A stretch of DNA of 64,000 nucleotides from Bacilli bacterium (GCA_017525015.1 JAFXUK010000015.1:1-64000), one strand, 5' to 3'; positions 23,551-32,356 are shown, counted from the stretch's first letter. Notes: generated by a model not told the origin, from the letters alone. Program-made: numbers and translations.

Positions 23551-24481
23551 CTAACCTCGCAATCTCTCTAAAATTAGTTGGGAACCCCATTCTATCCAAT
23601 ACTTTATCCATTTTAATAGTATGTAATTTGCCTTCAAGAATATCAAGTTCATAAGATAATTCATTGATTAATAGGGTAAAATCTTCTTCTCTTAATAATC
23701 TCTTTAAAACAATTACACAGGCAAACAAATCATCTTTACCATAAATATATTCACCATCAACTTTAGGAATAGATAATGCAGCATGATATTGATTATCATC
23801 TATACATCTTTGTGTTCTATGATCATATGTAATATCTTCATGAGCACATAAATTTCTAAAGTTTGCTAATATTGGAAAATAATCTAACATATTTTCAACA
23901 TCTAAGCCATATACAATGGCAATTTCTTTTTGATCTTCTCTCTTCATAATTGTAAATAATTCAGATATTAATCCAAAAGATAATACTTTAACAACTACCC
24001 AGAAAGGAACATAACCATAATTACTAATGTAGTGCATAGTAGCTGAATGTTGTCCCCCATTTATTCTAATTTGTCTTTTTATTTTCTTTAATAAATCGTT
24101 AACTTGTCTAGCTTTATCATTCGTTCTATCAAAGTTTGATGGATTCAAATAATCCTTTTCTTTAATACCATACTTTTTAGATATTTGATAAGAGAAAATA
24201 CTCTTAGCATTGTTTTCTACAATTAATATATTCTTAAAGAAAATATTTCTTATTTGTCTATCAAAATTAAACATAGCATATAATTCCTTAAACTGAGTTC
24301 CAGGAATAAACATTCTATCTTTAGGAGATCTTAAGAACAAATGTCTATAACCGCTTAAAAAGAAATAATTCTCTCTAAGCAATACTTGTTTAGCATAATC
24401 CAAGTCGTCAATTTCTAAACCTTTGCTTTTCAGAATTTCAATTTGTTCATCAATAGTTTTAAATGTTTTTATCACACACAT
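23534..24481 (-). CDS. Abi-family protein with HEPN-type motif (putative phage defence)
   Basis: About 315 residues of the Abi_2 (AbiD/AbiF) family: the N-terminal YAKQVLLRENYFFLSGYRH is the family hallmark, and the C-terminal half holds FRNLCAHEDITY, an R-x4-H motif of HEPN RNases. Such proteins act in abortive infection or as toxin-like RNases. There is no antitoxin gene next to it; the partner overlapping its end is an HtrA-type protease. The start is either the ATG at 24481 or a GTG at 24475; the GTG at 24484 is too close to the AGGG site. Defence function is inferred from the family. Confidence 0.8.
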   Translation of the reverse strand: MCVIKTFKTIDEQIEILKSKGLEIDDLDYAKQVLLRENYFFLSGYRHLFLRSPKDRMFIPGTQFKELYAMFNFDRQIRNIFFKNILIVENNAKSIFSYQISKKYGIKEKDYLNPSNFDRTNDKARQVNDLLKKIKRQIRINGGQHSATMHYISNYGYVPFWVVVKVLSFGLISELFTIMKREDQKEIAIVYGLDVENMLDYFPILANFRNLCAHEDITYDHRTQRCIDDNQYHAALSIPKVDGEYIYGKDDLFACVIVLKRLLREEDFTLLINELSYELDILEGKLHTIKMDKVLDRMGFPTNFREIARLDDFGN

Positions 24482-24509
24482 CACCCTATTATCTTATACA
24501 TTATAACAT

Positions 24510-24525
24510 AATTACCAAGGTAATT
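24510..24525. promoter_or_regulatory. inverted repeat between divergent Abi and phospholipase-like genes
   Basis: AATTACC, AA, GGTAATT: a perfect 7-base dyad lying between a minus-strand -10 (24505-24500) and a plus-strand extended -10 TGATATAAT (24553-24561). Candidate operator. Confidence 0.4.
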
Positions 24526-24581
24526 AAATGATATATTTTACTTTTATTCATATGATATAATAACCAAGAAGAGGTGATTTT

Positions 24582-25535
24582 ATGCCATCACTAGCAACAC
24601 ATCATGTCTTCTCTGACATGGTATTAAAAAAACTTGATAACAAAGTAAAAAATAAATTCATAAGTCAAATAGATATATACCATGCCTTTGCCCAAAGTCA
24701 TGATTATTTATACTACAGTTTTAATAAAAAAATTAAAAGACTAGGATACCTTGGACACCATAGAAAAACCCAAGCTTACTTACTAAATATAGTTCAAGGT
24801 ATTATCGATAATAAATTAGAAGATAAACCAGAGTGTATAGCATACTTATATGGTTCAATAACTCATTATATTCTTGATGCCATATGTCACCCATTTATTT
24901 TCTATAAAACAGGAGTATATTACAAAGATAAACCAGAACGCCATAAATATAGAAATGAACATACTCATATAGAAAAACATTTAGATGCTTTTTACTATAC
25001 AACCTATTATAAAAAGCCATACTATAATGTTAATGTTAATAAAGAGTTAATAAAGAATCCTATCTTTACTAAAGATTTAGAAAATTTAGTATCAGAAGCA
25101 TATCTTAAAACTTATAACTATCCTAATGTTGGTAAAGTTTTCCAAAGATGTATCAAGAATGCTAAATTAATCATTGGTACATTTATCAACGATCGAACTG
25201 GTACTAAACAAAAAATAGCATTATTTATTAACAAGTTTACTAAATCTCATCCAGAATATTACACAACATACATTAAAGAACCAATAATGGATTATCTTAA
25301 TGCTGAAAGAAAAACATGGAACCATCCATGTGATAAAAACGAAACATATAATTATTCTTTTAATGATTTAGTTAAACAATCTGAAGAAAGAACAATAAAT
25401 ATAATTAACAAACTTCATGAATGTATTTATAAAACAAAAGATATAGAATCATTAAAAGATGTCGTTTTAGAATTAGATTATGCAACTGGTTATGATACAA
25501 AAGATGACAGAGTAATGAAGTATTTTGAATATTAA
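24582..25535 (+). CDS. zinc-dependent phospholipase C-like protein
   Basis: 317 residues. The first 140 residues match the zinc-dependent phospholipase C fold (PF00882-like): MPSLATHHVF at the start, YHAFAQSHDYLYY, GSITHYILDAICHPF (His95, Asp99, His103) and HTHIEKHLDAF (His129, His133, Asp135), which would supply the metal ligands. There is no signal peptide, unlike secreted clostridial toxins; cytosolic members of this type occur widely in Firmicutes with unknown substrates. GAGGTGATTTT precedes the ATG. A small membrane protein follows after 14 bases in the same operon. Confidence 0.8.
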   Translation: MPSLATHHVFSDMVLKKLDNKVKNKFISQIDIYHAFAQSHDYLYYSFNKKIKRLGYLGHHRKTQAYLLNIVQGIIDNKLEDKPECIAYLYGSITHYILDAICHPFIFYKTGVYYKDKPERHKYRNEHTHIEKHLDAFYYTTYYKKPYYNVNVNKELIKNPIFTKDLENLVSEAYLKTYNYPNVGKVFQRCIKNAKLIIGTFINDRTGTKQKIALFINKFTKSHPEYYTTYIKEPIMDYLNAERKTWNHPCDKNETYNYSFNDLVKQSEERTINIINKLHECIYKTKDIESLKDVVLELDYATGYDTKDDRVMKYFEY

Positions 25536-25549
25536 AAAGAGGTTGAAAT

Positions 25550-25906
25550 ATGAAATACAGTAAAGGCGAAATTATTATATATGCTACTCAATTAACATCC
25601 TTTCTAGGATGCCAATTATCATATAATTATGTTAATCATAATCATTATATAACAAACGCAATTGATGCTATAATGGTAGCTCTAATGTTTGCATCATTAC
25701 TTGGACAAATAATCTGTTCCGCATTAATGATGAGTAATGTTAGAAAAACATCCTTTTACATACTATTACTTGAAATCATATATTCCATAGTCTTATTAGC
25801 ATTTAATGATTATATTGGATTTATGATGATAGTATTCTGTTTATATGGTATAATCTTCTTCCTAATGCAAATCAAAGAATATATAAAATTATTCTTTAAA
25901 AAATAA
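25550..25906 (+). CDS. small membrane protein of unknown function
   Basis: 118 residues with four predicted membrane segments (about 8-25, 37-60, 66-85, 88-110) and a basic C-terminus. No family is recognised. AAAGAGG precedes the ATG. It is co-transcribed with the phospholipase-like gene and ends at a bidirectional terminator. Confidence 0.75.
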   Translation: MKYSKGEIIIYATQLTSFLGCQLSYNYVNHNHYITNAIDAIMVALMFASLLGQIICSALMMSNVRKTSFYILLLEIIYSIVLLAFNDYIGFMMIVFCLYGIIFFLMQIKEYIKLFFKK

Positions 25907-25927
25907 AAATGACTTATTAGTCATTTT
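25906..25927. terminator. bidirectional terminator
   Basis: AAAATGACT, loop TATT, AGTCATTTT followed by T, between convergent membrane-protein and macrodomain genes. Confidence 0.85.
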
Positions 25928-26717
25928 TTTTAGTTAATAAATCAGCATAGATATTATAACTATCCATATTAAATGTATTAATAATTATCATATTAAAGAA
26001 ATCATCATATTTATCTAAATATTCATCAATACAACTATACGCTATTTGAGCAGCTTCCTCTTTAGGGAATTTGCCTCTACCTGTACTGATACATGGTATT
26101 ACTAATACCTTAGTTAAATTATTTTTAGCACACTCCAAAATATTAAAATAAGTTCTTCTTAAGTCTTCTTTATCTTCATTAGTAACTTCATCTAATACTT
26201 GAGGACTTACAGCATGAATAATAAAATCACAAGGTAAGTTATATGCTCTTGTAATTAAAACATCACCTATATCTAAAGAATCTTTGCTTATTACCTTTTT
26301 ACATTTATTACGAAGTCTTAAACCACTTCTAAAATGTACTTCGCTATCTATATGATCTTTAATATATTTAGTAGGTCCATTAACTTTTTCATCAGTAGAA
26401 TTAACAATAGCATCACAATAAATAGTAGTAACATCACCATTCCATAATGCTATTTTTTTAGCATGCTTAACACTACTACCTAATGTTTCCTCTATACTTT
26501 TAACTTTCTCCCCATCAGTTAGTTTTCTATTAACCAAATCTAATCTCAAAAATCGATCATCATCTTTTAAAATATCTGCAGGTATATCCTCTAAATCATT
26601 TAATAAAGCTAAATACTTATAAGCACTAACTTTTTCTTCTAATTTATCAGGAATATCTATATCTTCTTTTCCAGCTAGAAAAGTAATTAATTTATCTAAT
26701 AAAACTTTCTTGTTCAC
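25917..26717 (-). CDS. macrodomain protein, ADP-ribose hydrolase-like
   Basis: About 266 residues. Residues 1-85 are helical, as in the SauMacro-type protein-ADP-ribose hydrolases. Residues 90-266 form the macrodomain: LWNGDVTTIYCDAIVNS, DFIIHAVSP, and VIPCISTGRGKFP, the ADP-ribose binding loops. In zinc-containing relatives a GCFxPxHxCIDN loop follows the first motif; here it reads KVNGPTKYIKDHIDSE, without the Cys and His ligands, so metal-dependent removal of ADP-ribose is doubtful. A GTG at 26717 fits the AGGTGA site better than the GTG at 26726. It may bind or process ADP-ribose, matching the NAD genes elsewhere in the window. Confidence 0.82.
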   Translation of the reverse strand: MNKKVLLDKLITFLAGKEDIDIPDKLEEKVSAYKYLALLNDLEDIPADILKDDDRFLRLDLVNRKLTDGEKVKSIEETLGSSVKHAKKIALWNGDVTTIYCDAIVNSTDEKVNGPTKYIKDHIDSEVHFRSGLRLRNKCKKVISKDSLDIGDVLITRAYNLPCDFIIHAVSPQVLDEVTNEDKEDLRRTYFNILECAKNNLTKVLVIPCISTGRGKFPKEEAAQIAYSCIDEYLDKYDDFFNMIIINTFNMDSYNIYADLLTKKND

Positions 26718-26753
26718 AATACTCACCTAAAATAATTATACAACAAAAAAAAG

Positions 26754-26769
26754 AGTAATGTCATTACCC
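26754..26769 (-). terminator. terminator of the zinc-ribbon membrane gene
   Basis: GTAATG and CATTAC form a tight hairpin with eight T on the minus strand, directly followed by a TTGTATAAT promoter. Confidence 0.65.
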
Positions 26770-27339
26770 TTTATACTCTAGATGTCTACGACAATGATCA
26801 CATACCCCTGTAGTAGTCTTTAATGTATTGTAAGCTCCACAATTTGGACACTTAACTACATGAGTATTCTCTGCTTCTCTTTGTCTTTCTCTGACTATTA
26901 AATCATTCTTTTCTGCTATTTCTCTATCTTTTCTTTCTTCATTAGCTATATAATCTTTTACTCCTCTTTCTAATCTGTTTTCAATCTTTGGAAGTAAACT
27001 CTTAACTATAAAAGAAAGAATTAAGATAATAATACCAACAGTTACTAAGAACTTACTATATCTAATAAAGTATAGATATATTTTAGAATCTACTACTTTA
27101 TCAAAATAAGGTATTTTAGAACTATCAAAATTAATAACATTAAACAATCTATCTAATAAATGAGGAATCATTAAAATAACTCCTATAACAGCAATACTAA
27201 TTGATGTTTTATATATTTTATAACTATACATATAAAATCTAAATAAGATTAAACATATACCTAAAAATGGTAAAAAGTATAGTGTAACTAATATTACTGG
27301 ATAACTACATAATAATTTAAATATTAAATTATCTTTCAT
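26764..27339 (-). CDS. membrane protein with C-terminal zinc ribbon
   Basis: 191 residues. Three membrane segments (about 12-35, 44-62, 93-115) are followed by a charged helical stretch and a zinc ribbon at the end: KCPNCGAYNTLK then VCDHCRRHLEY (two CxxC pairs). The ribbon should face the cytosol. The family is not known to me. AGGAGG precedes the ATG. It starts 9 bases after the stop of the GH10-like gene, so the two membrane-bound proteins are probably made together. Confidence 0.75.
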   Translation of the reverse strand: MKDNLIFKLLCSYPVILVTLYFLPFLGICLILFRFYMYSYKIYKTSISIAVIGVILMIPHLLDRLFNVINFDSSKIPYFDKVVDSKIYLYFIRYSKFLVTVGIIILILSFIVKSLLPKIENRLERGVKDYIANEERKDREIAEKNDLIVRERQREAENTHVVKCPNCGAYNTLKTTTGVCDHCRRHLEYKG

Positions 27340-27347
27340 AAATCCTC

Positions 27348-29048
27348 CTAATTAATAAGCATAAATGCTGCTACTATCAAAGCTACTAAAACAACCATCA
27401 TTATTCCTAACATAAATACTGCACTAACAGCACCCTTGTTATCAGTAGAATATTTAATAACAGTAGGATTTCCTCCAGGATTTTCATCCTCAGTAAATGT
27501 TAATATCTCTGGTTGATTATCTACTCTTTTAGTATATTTCTTCTTAAATGAAACATATTCTTCTTTTGGATTACCATCCTTATCTATCATAGATACATTA
27601 TTAAATTCTCCACTCTTAGTAGTTAATAAATCATTATTACCACAAAGAACAAATCCTCTAACACCACATTTACCATCTATGTATTGAATAATATCTAAGA
27701 TTTCTTTCTTATTACTATCATCCATGGCTTTATAATCAAATTCTGTTCTATAAATAGGTAAATCTAATTTAACATATTGAAGCATTGTATCATATAAGTC
27801 TTTCCCTTTTAATTCTCTTCCATAGTATTCTAAGAATTCAGTAATATGAGAAGATAAACCTATACCATCTATTAACTTAATATTTTCATTTCTCTCAACT
27901 GCTCTAATTCTTTGAACTATCTTACAGAAAGAAGCACAAACATAATCCAAGCATTCATTATCTACATTAACAATTAATTTAGTATCTGGGAAAAAAGTTC
28001 TTGTTAATTTAAGAATATCTACATAATAATCATAGCCGTTATCAGTAGCATCTACTGTCTTAAACCAGAAGTTCTCTTCTTCAGTTAAATTACTAAATAC
28101 ATCTATTTGATCTAATACAATGTTTTCTTTCTTTAAAGCATCAGATAAATTCTTTAAATAATCACTTAAGAAAGCAGAACCAAATTCAAATATTTTATCA
28201 TCTGGTAATTTCTTAATAGCAGCTACAAAAGCTTCTGGAATTAATATATTAGAAAACAAAGAATGCAATCTTATCTTCTTATTATGTTTTTTAGCAAACT
28301 TAAATAATCGCATTAATCTACTAAAGTCAAAATAATTCTCATTAGGATAATAAGTATTATCTGGTAAAACATAAACAGCTTCACTACCATTGATACAGAA
28401 TTTCATATCATTATCAAAATCAGTACTTACTACATTTATATCATTAACAAAAATATTATATAACTTAGAGACAATATCATAGTTTAAAGAATCAAATCCT
28501 CTAAATAAACCAGTCATAATATATAGAAGAGGATCTTCTTTTTTACCATTAAATTCCCCTCTCATAATATCATCTTTGATTTGTGAAGAAATAGATGCTC
28601 TATACTTTTGTTTTAAAACACTTAATAGAACTTTATATTCATCATTAAATTTGTTTTTCTTTTCTTCATCAGTAAGAGATGAATTTTTAATTTCTTCATA
28701 TTTTTCAAATACTTCGATTAAAGGAGTACTATATGTTTGACCAAAATAATATTCAGAAGAAGTAGCAATAATATTACCTTCCATTGCTTTATCAAAAGCA
28801 CTTCTAGCTGCTTTTTCTTCCTCTTCCTTTTCCTTAATCTTTTCTTTGTATTCAGAAATCATTTTATTTAAAGTATTGTCTAACTTACTCTTAATTTCTT
28901 CAAAAGATCCTTTACTTTCAAGAACTTTATCTAATGCTCTAGTAGCTCTAGTTCTAACGTTTAATTGTGGGTATTCCTTGTCAATCTCATCCATCTTTTG
29001 ATTAAGATAATCAACAATCTGTTTATTTCTTTCTTCATTACCTTCCAT
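27348..29048 (-). CDS. tail-anchored protein with GH10-like (xylanase-fold) domain
   Basis: 566 residues. Residues 1-90 are coiled coil. Residues about 175-505 follow glycoside hydrolase family 10: MKFCINGSEAVYVLPD, KKIRLHSLFSN, DTKLIVNVDNE, LIDGIGLSSHITEF and LPIYRTEFD with a candidate nucleophile Glu436. The usual WDVVNE acid/base motif aligns with IDVFSN, so Asn320 replaces Glu. There is no signal peptide; residues 541-565 are a C-terminal membrane anchor, placing the domain in the cytosol unless exported unusually. The ATG at 29048 follows GGAGATGAT. Likely a non-catalytic binding protein; the distant homology needs a profile search. Confidence 0.55.
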   Translation of the reverse strand: MEGNEERNKQIVDYLNQKMDEIDKEYPQLNVRTRATRALDKVLESKGSFEEIKSKLDNTLNKMISEYKEKIKEKEEEEKAARSAFDKAMEGNIIATSSEYYFGQTYSTPLIEVFEKYEEIKNSSLTDEEKKNKFNDEYKVLLSVLKQKYRASISSQIKDDIMRGEFNGKKEDPLLYIMTGLFRGFDSLNYDIVSKLYNIFVNDINVVSTDFDNDMKFCINGSEAVYVLPDNTYYPNENYFDFSRLMRLFKFAKKHNKKIRLHSLFSNILIPEAFVAAIKKLPDDKIFEFGSAFLSDYLKNLSDALKKENIVLDQIDVFSNLTEEENFWFKTVDATDNGYDYYVDILKLTRTFFPDTKLIVNVDNECLDYVCASFCKIVQRIRAVERNENIKLIDGIGLSSHITEFLEYYGRELKGKDLYDTMLQYVKLDLPIYRTEFDYKAMDDSNKKEILDIIQYIDGKCGVRGFVLCGNNDLLTTKSGEFNNVSMIDKDGNPKEEYVSFKKKYTKRVDNQPEILTFTEDENPGGNPTVIKYSTDNKGAVSAVFMLGIMMVVLVALIVAAFMLIN

Positions 29049-29094
29049 AATATCATCTCCGACATTCTTATACACTAACATTCTAACATAAAAA

Positions 29095-29117
29095 AAAGAA
29101 TAGATAAACTATTCTTT
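29095..29117 (-). terminator. terminator of the membrane-anchored unknown gene
   Basis: AAAGAATAG, loop ATAAA, CTATTCTTT with a T-tract on the minus strand. Confidence 0.75.
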
Positions 29118-29948
29118 TTCTACTACCTCAGTACTTACATAATAGTATTTATTATCTTCTGCTTTCTTAAATGTATGTTTAAATGTAACATTATCAGAAC
29201 TCTTTAATTCATAATAGTATTCAGTACTATCAGAAGTATGAAGATAATGATTTTCATAACCATCATCAAAATTTACTTTATCACTTCTAGTATCTATTAA
29301 ATAACCTTTATCATATATTGTTAAAATATCTTGTTCTAAAGTAACTTTAGTTATTTCAAATTTACTCTCTAAACTTCCTGTTGATACAGCGCCAACATTA
29401 CCACATACATAATCATCACCATCTACAACACAACTCTTATATGTGTTAGGTTTAAAATTAACAGAAGTATCTATAACAGAACTATTAAATAATTTCTTAT
29501 AATTATCTTTAAACGTATTAGTAGGGATTCTTAAAACAGTACATGTTTCACTTTCTTCTCCCTCTTCTAATGGATCAACAATAAAGTCATAATCACAATT
29601 AGATGAACCATAATAAGTCCATGGCATAGTATCTGAAGTACCCATTTTATTACTTAATACATAATAATACATTAAATTTAATTTAGTATTATTATCCATA
29701 GTATCTAGACTTAAACCATTAGAAGTATAAAATATTGGATTACCATCTAAAACCCCATATAAGTTTTTAATAGATTCCTCATATTCTTTTTTATCTGTAA
29801 TATCAATAACACCATCAACTACTTCAGGTAAATCTTTATCACTCCTAGAATTTAAATACTTCTTAGCTCCATACACACCTAAAGTAACACCTAAAGCTAA
29901 AAATAATATAAATATAAGAATATATAAAAAAGTATTGTTTTTCTTCAT
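29109..29948 (-). CDS. membrane-anchored extracytoplasmic protein of unknown function
   Basis: About 279 residues. One membrane segment lies at residues 7-25 after MKKNN, and the rest, about 250 residues, should be outside. It holds four Cys that could form disulfides (SSNCDYDF, ESETCTVL, YKSCVVDG, YVCGNV). The ATG at 29948 follows AAGGGTG; the open frame extends upstream across the previous terminator and is not used. It shares layout with the protein at 36173-36967 but no clear sequence. No function is visible. Confidence 0.75.
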   Translation of the reverse strand: MKKNNTFLYILIFILFLALGVTLGVYGAKKYLNSRSDKDLPEVVDGVIDITDKKEYEESIKNLYGVLDGNPIFYTSNGLSLDTMDNNTKLNLMYYYVLSNKMGTSDTMPWTYYGSSNCDYDFIVDPLEEGEESETCTVLRIPTNTFKDNYKKLFNSSVIDTSVNFKPNTYKSCVVDGDDYVCGNVGAVSTGSLESKFEITKVTLEQDILTIYDKGYLIDTRSDKVNFDDGYENHYLHTSDSTEYYYELKSSDNVTFKHTFKKAEDNKYYYVSTEVVEKE

Positions 29949-29991
29949 ATGAACACCCTTCATTCTAGATTTATTATAAGAAAAATAGAAA

Positions 29992-30011
29992 AAATTGGCA
30001 ACTGCCAATTT
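29992..30011 (-). terminator. terminator of the YdcF-like operon
   Basis: AAATTGGCA, two-base loop, TGCCAATTT with a T-tract on the minus strand. Confidence 0.8.
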
Positions 30012-30032
30012 CTATTTACAAGTCAATAGACA

Positions 30033-30599
30033 CTACTTAATATCTAAATCTCCCTTAATCAAGTATTTACCTATTCTTTCTATTTCAGCATAAACTCTTT
30101 CTTTAGCAACTTCATTTTTCCACCAAGAATCCTTACTTATCTTTCTTTCATCAATTGTTCCAACAAATTGCATTTTATTAGTAGGATAACCAAGTTTATT
30201 AGCTGTTAGTTTAATTCTTCTTAATGCAAAAGCTGCACCAATAACAACTATATTATTAACATCTTCATCTAAGACATACTTTTTACTAAAAGCTAAATTT
30301 TCATAAATATTCTTAGCATTTACCTCTAAGATAAATCTACTTCTTTCATAGCCATATTCATCACATAACATATTACATACTCTGTAACATTCTTTATCTT
30401 TATCTTGATCTAAAATACCAGAACAACCACTTATGATAATCTTACCTGATGCTTTACCTTTTTCAATTAAATAATGAATCTTTTCACAGATATCCTTAAT
30501 ACTATCATTACAAAGTACTAATACTAAATCACTTTTCTTAATATCTTCTAATTCGTCTTCAATAAATAAGAAATCTGTAATAGCTTTAATATCATTCAT
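30033..30599 (-). CDS. YdcF-like (DUF218) protein
   Basis: About 188 residues of the DUF218/YdcF family: LVLVLCND at the first strand, KIIISGCSG, the hallmark Glu-Asn segment NAKNIYENLAFSKK and IVVIGAAFALRR. Members bind S-adenosylmethionine or act on envelope precursors; the membrane anchor of SanA-type proteins is absent here, so it is cytosolic. The ATG at 30599 overlaps the end of the P-loop gene by 8 bases and is better spaced from GAAGG than the ATG at 30605. Confidence 0.75.
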   Translation of the reverse strand: MNDIKAITDFLFIEDELEDIKKSDLVLVLCNDSIKDICEKIHYLIEKGKASGKIIISGCSGILDQDKDKECYRVCNMLCDEYGYERSRFILEVNAKNIYENLAFSKKYVLDEDVNNIVVIGAAFALRRIKLTANKLGYPTNKMQFVGTIDERKISKDSWWKNEVAKERVYAEIERIGKYLIKGDLDIK

Positions 30600-31095
30600 T
30601 TTCATTACCTTCTCTTAAAATCTTCTGTAATTCCTTATTTTTAATAAATACTAACTTATCTTTATAATTATTTAATTTAGCTAGTTTTTTCTTTTCCACA
30701 GTAAAATATCCAATTGCTACACGTAACATATCAAAAAACTGAAGTATTGTTGGTGGATAGTTATATTTTTCTTTACCAATTCTTTGTCTAAACCATCTTC
30801 TAATAACACGGCCATACACAACCCATTGAGATATTTTTAAATAATAAATAGTGTCACATTTCTCTAGACCTTCATTAAATTTATCTCTACCAATATCTTC
30901 AATAATCCAATCTTTTTTTCTAATTATACCTTTAAAGATTTTTTGAATCTCTTCATCACTACGTCTAACATTGCCATGATCATCATCATAAACAACACAA
31001 TCTAATTCATAAGTAGGAATATTGTACTTCTTTGACAAATGATTAGCTAAAGTAGTTTTTCCTCCACCAGAAGGTCCTATAATATAGATTTTCAT
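30592..31095 (-). CDS. P-loop kinase-like protein (adenylate-kinase-like, FlaR type)
   Basis: 167 residues. The N-terminus IYIIGPSGGGKTTLANHLS is a Walker A P-loop, and TYELDCVVYDDD holds acidic residues of the substrate side. WIIEDIGRDKF and the Arg-rich RVIRRWFRQR fit the shikimate/adenylate-kinase-like proteins annotated as topology modulation proteins. The substrate is unknown. It lies 6 bases after the zinc-ribbon gene and overlaps the DUF218 gene, giving a three-gene operon. Confidence 0.8.
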   Translation of the reverse strand: MKIYIIGPSGGGKTTLANHLSKKYNIPTYELDCVVYDDDHGNVRRSDEEIQKIFKGIIRKKDWIIEDIGRDKFNEGLEKCDTIYYLKISQWVVYGRVIRRWFRQRIGKEKYNYPPTILQFFDMLRVAIGYFTVEKKKLAKLNNYKDKLVFIKNKELQKILREGNENE

Positions 31096-31101
31096 TTAAA
31101 T

Positions 31102-31338
31102 CTATTTTTCCTTTGGAACAATATAGAATTCTACTTTTCTACATTTAGGACAAACTCTAGCTCTAATAGGAAATTTATTCATTCCTTCATATTCCATACC
31201 TAAGAAATTAACTTTAGTTTCTCCAGTAGGCATAAATAAAGATATATCTGTTCTACCATCTACACCTATTTCAAAAGGATGTTGACCTTCTATCTTACAA
31301 TTATCAATCATTTCTAAATCGCATTCTCTACATTTCAT
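31102..31338 (-). CDS. small zinc-ribbon protein
   Basis: 78 residues. Two Cys pairs, KCRECDLEM at the start and RVCPKCRKVEF near the end, enclose a 50-residue beta-rich part, giving a zinc-ribbon fold. The ATG at 31338 follows AGGTGATAAT. It is the first gene of the operon with the P-loop and DUF218 proteins and is transcribed from a TGCTATAAT promoter placed directly after the rpsI terminator. A nucleic-acid or protein-binding role is possible, but nothing specific can be said. Confidence 0.75.
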   Translation of the reverse strand: MKCRECDLEMIDNCKIEGQHPFEIGVDGRTDISLFMPTGETKVNFLGMEYEGMNKFPIRARVCPKCRKVEFYIVPKEK

Positions 31339-31368
31339 ATTATCACCTACCAACATTATAGCATACAA

Positions 31369-31391
31369 AAAGCTCGTATAATACGAGCTTT
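31369..31391 (-). terminator. terminator of rplM-rpsI
   Basis: AAAGCTCGTA, loop of three, TACGAGCTTT, followed on the minus strand by TTG and the next promoter TGCTATAAT. Confidence 0.8.
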
Positions 31392-31409
31392 GTAAAACAT
31401 TGAAATAAA

Positions 31410-31829
31410 CTAACGTTTTGAGAATTGTGGAGCACGACGTGCTTTTTTAAGTCCTGGTTTCTTACGTTCTTTACTTCTTGGATCACGAGTAACCAATCCT
31501 TTAGTTTTAAGAACTTTTCTATAAGAATCTTCTCTAGCTTGATCAGCAGTTGCATCGAAAGCTAATAAAGCACGAGTAATACCTAATCTTATAGCACCAG
31601 TTTGTCCTGAGAAGCCACCGCCTCTAACTGTAACGTCAACATCGAACTTATCTTCATTATTTGTAGCAACTAATGGTTGTTTTAAATCCATTACTAATAC
31701 TGCAAAAGGCATATATTCATTAACATCTTTACCATTAACAGTAATATTTCCTTTACCAGCAGTTAATCTAACTTGAGCAACTGAACGTTTTCTACGTCCA
31801 ACAGCTGTCCATACTTCTTTTTTAGCCAT
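31410..31829 (-). CDS. rpsI: 30S ribosomal protein S9
   Basis: 139 residues. [15 protein letters not shown] near the start, [17 protein letters not shown] in the middle and the basic end [12 protein letters not shown], with the C-terminal Lys-Arg that reaches the tRNA in the P site, are all typical. It begins 13 bases after rplM, which is the usual pairing, with an AGGAGG before the ATG. Confidence 0.97.
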   Translation of the reverse strand: MAKKEVWTAVGRRKRSVAQVRLTAGKGNITVNGKDVNEYMPFAVLVMDLKQPLVATNNEDKFDVDVTVRGGGFSGQTGAIRLGITRALLAFDATADQAREDSYRKVLKTKGLVTRDPRSKERKKPGLKKARRAPQFSKR

Positions 31830-31842
31830 AATTTAAAACCTC

Positions 31843-32274
31843 CTAGTCAACCTTTAACTCTGTTGGTTGTTGAGCTGTTTGTTTATGTTCAGGACCAGCA
31901 TATACGAATAATTTCTTACCCATAGTTCTTCCTAAAGGTCCTTTTGGTAACATACCTTTAATAGCTCTTTCAACCATTTCTTCTGGATATTGTTCGATCA
32001 TTGTTTTAGCGTTTCTTTCTCTTAATCCACCAGCATATCTACTATGATTATAATATTTCTTATCTTCAAGTTTTTTACCAGTAAGATTTACTTTTTCAGC
32101 ATTTACTACGATAACGTAGTCTCCACAATCGATGTGAGGAGTATAAGTTGGTTTATGTTTTCCACTTAATACTGTAGCAGCTTTAGTAGCTAATCTTCCT
32201 AAAGTAGCTCCTTCAGCATCGATAACATACCATTTACGTTCAACAGTTTCTTTCTTTTGCATAAATGTATTCAT
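31843..32274 (-). CDS. rplM: 50S ribosomal protein L13
   Basis: About 143 residues. [15 protein letters not shown], the [11 protein letters not shown] strand and [11 protein letters not shown] are L13 signatures. The ATG at 32274 is preferred over the open-frame start 18 bases upstream because AAAGGA lies 9 bases before it and homologues begin near here. A consensus promoter at 32357-32385 leaves a structured leader of about 75 bases, which may be an autoregulatory L13 leader. Confidence 0.97.
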   Translation of the reverse strand: MNTFMQKKETVERKWYVIDAEGATLGRLATKAATVLSGKHKPTYTPHIDCGDYVIVVNAEKVNLTGKKLEDKKYYNHSRYAGGLRERNAKTMIEQYPEEMVERAIKGMLPKGPLGRTMGKKLFVYAGPEHKQTAQQPTELKVD

Positions 32275-32350
32275 ATCAAATTTTCCTTTCACTGTTCATC
32301 CTTGCTTCAGTTTCCCACGCCTAACAATTCCGAACAAATAAAATGTACCG
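32275..32350 (-). promoter_or_regulatory. rplM leader, candidate L13 autoregulatory RNA
   Basis: The untranslated leader between the promoter and rplM is less AT-rich than other intergenic DNA here and contains GGCGTGGGAAACTG and AAGCAAGGATG segments. L13 leaders are known in Bacilli; the match is by position and composition only. Confidence 0.35.
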
Positions 32351-32356
32351 ATTAAA

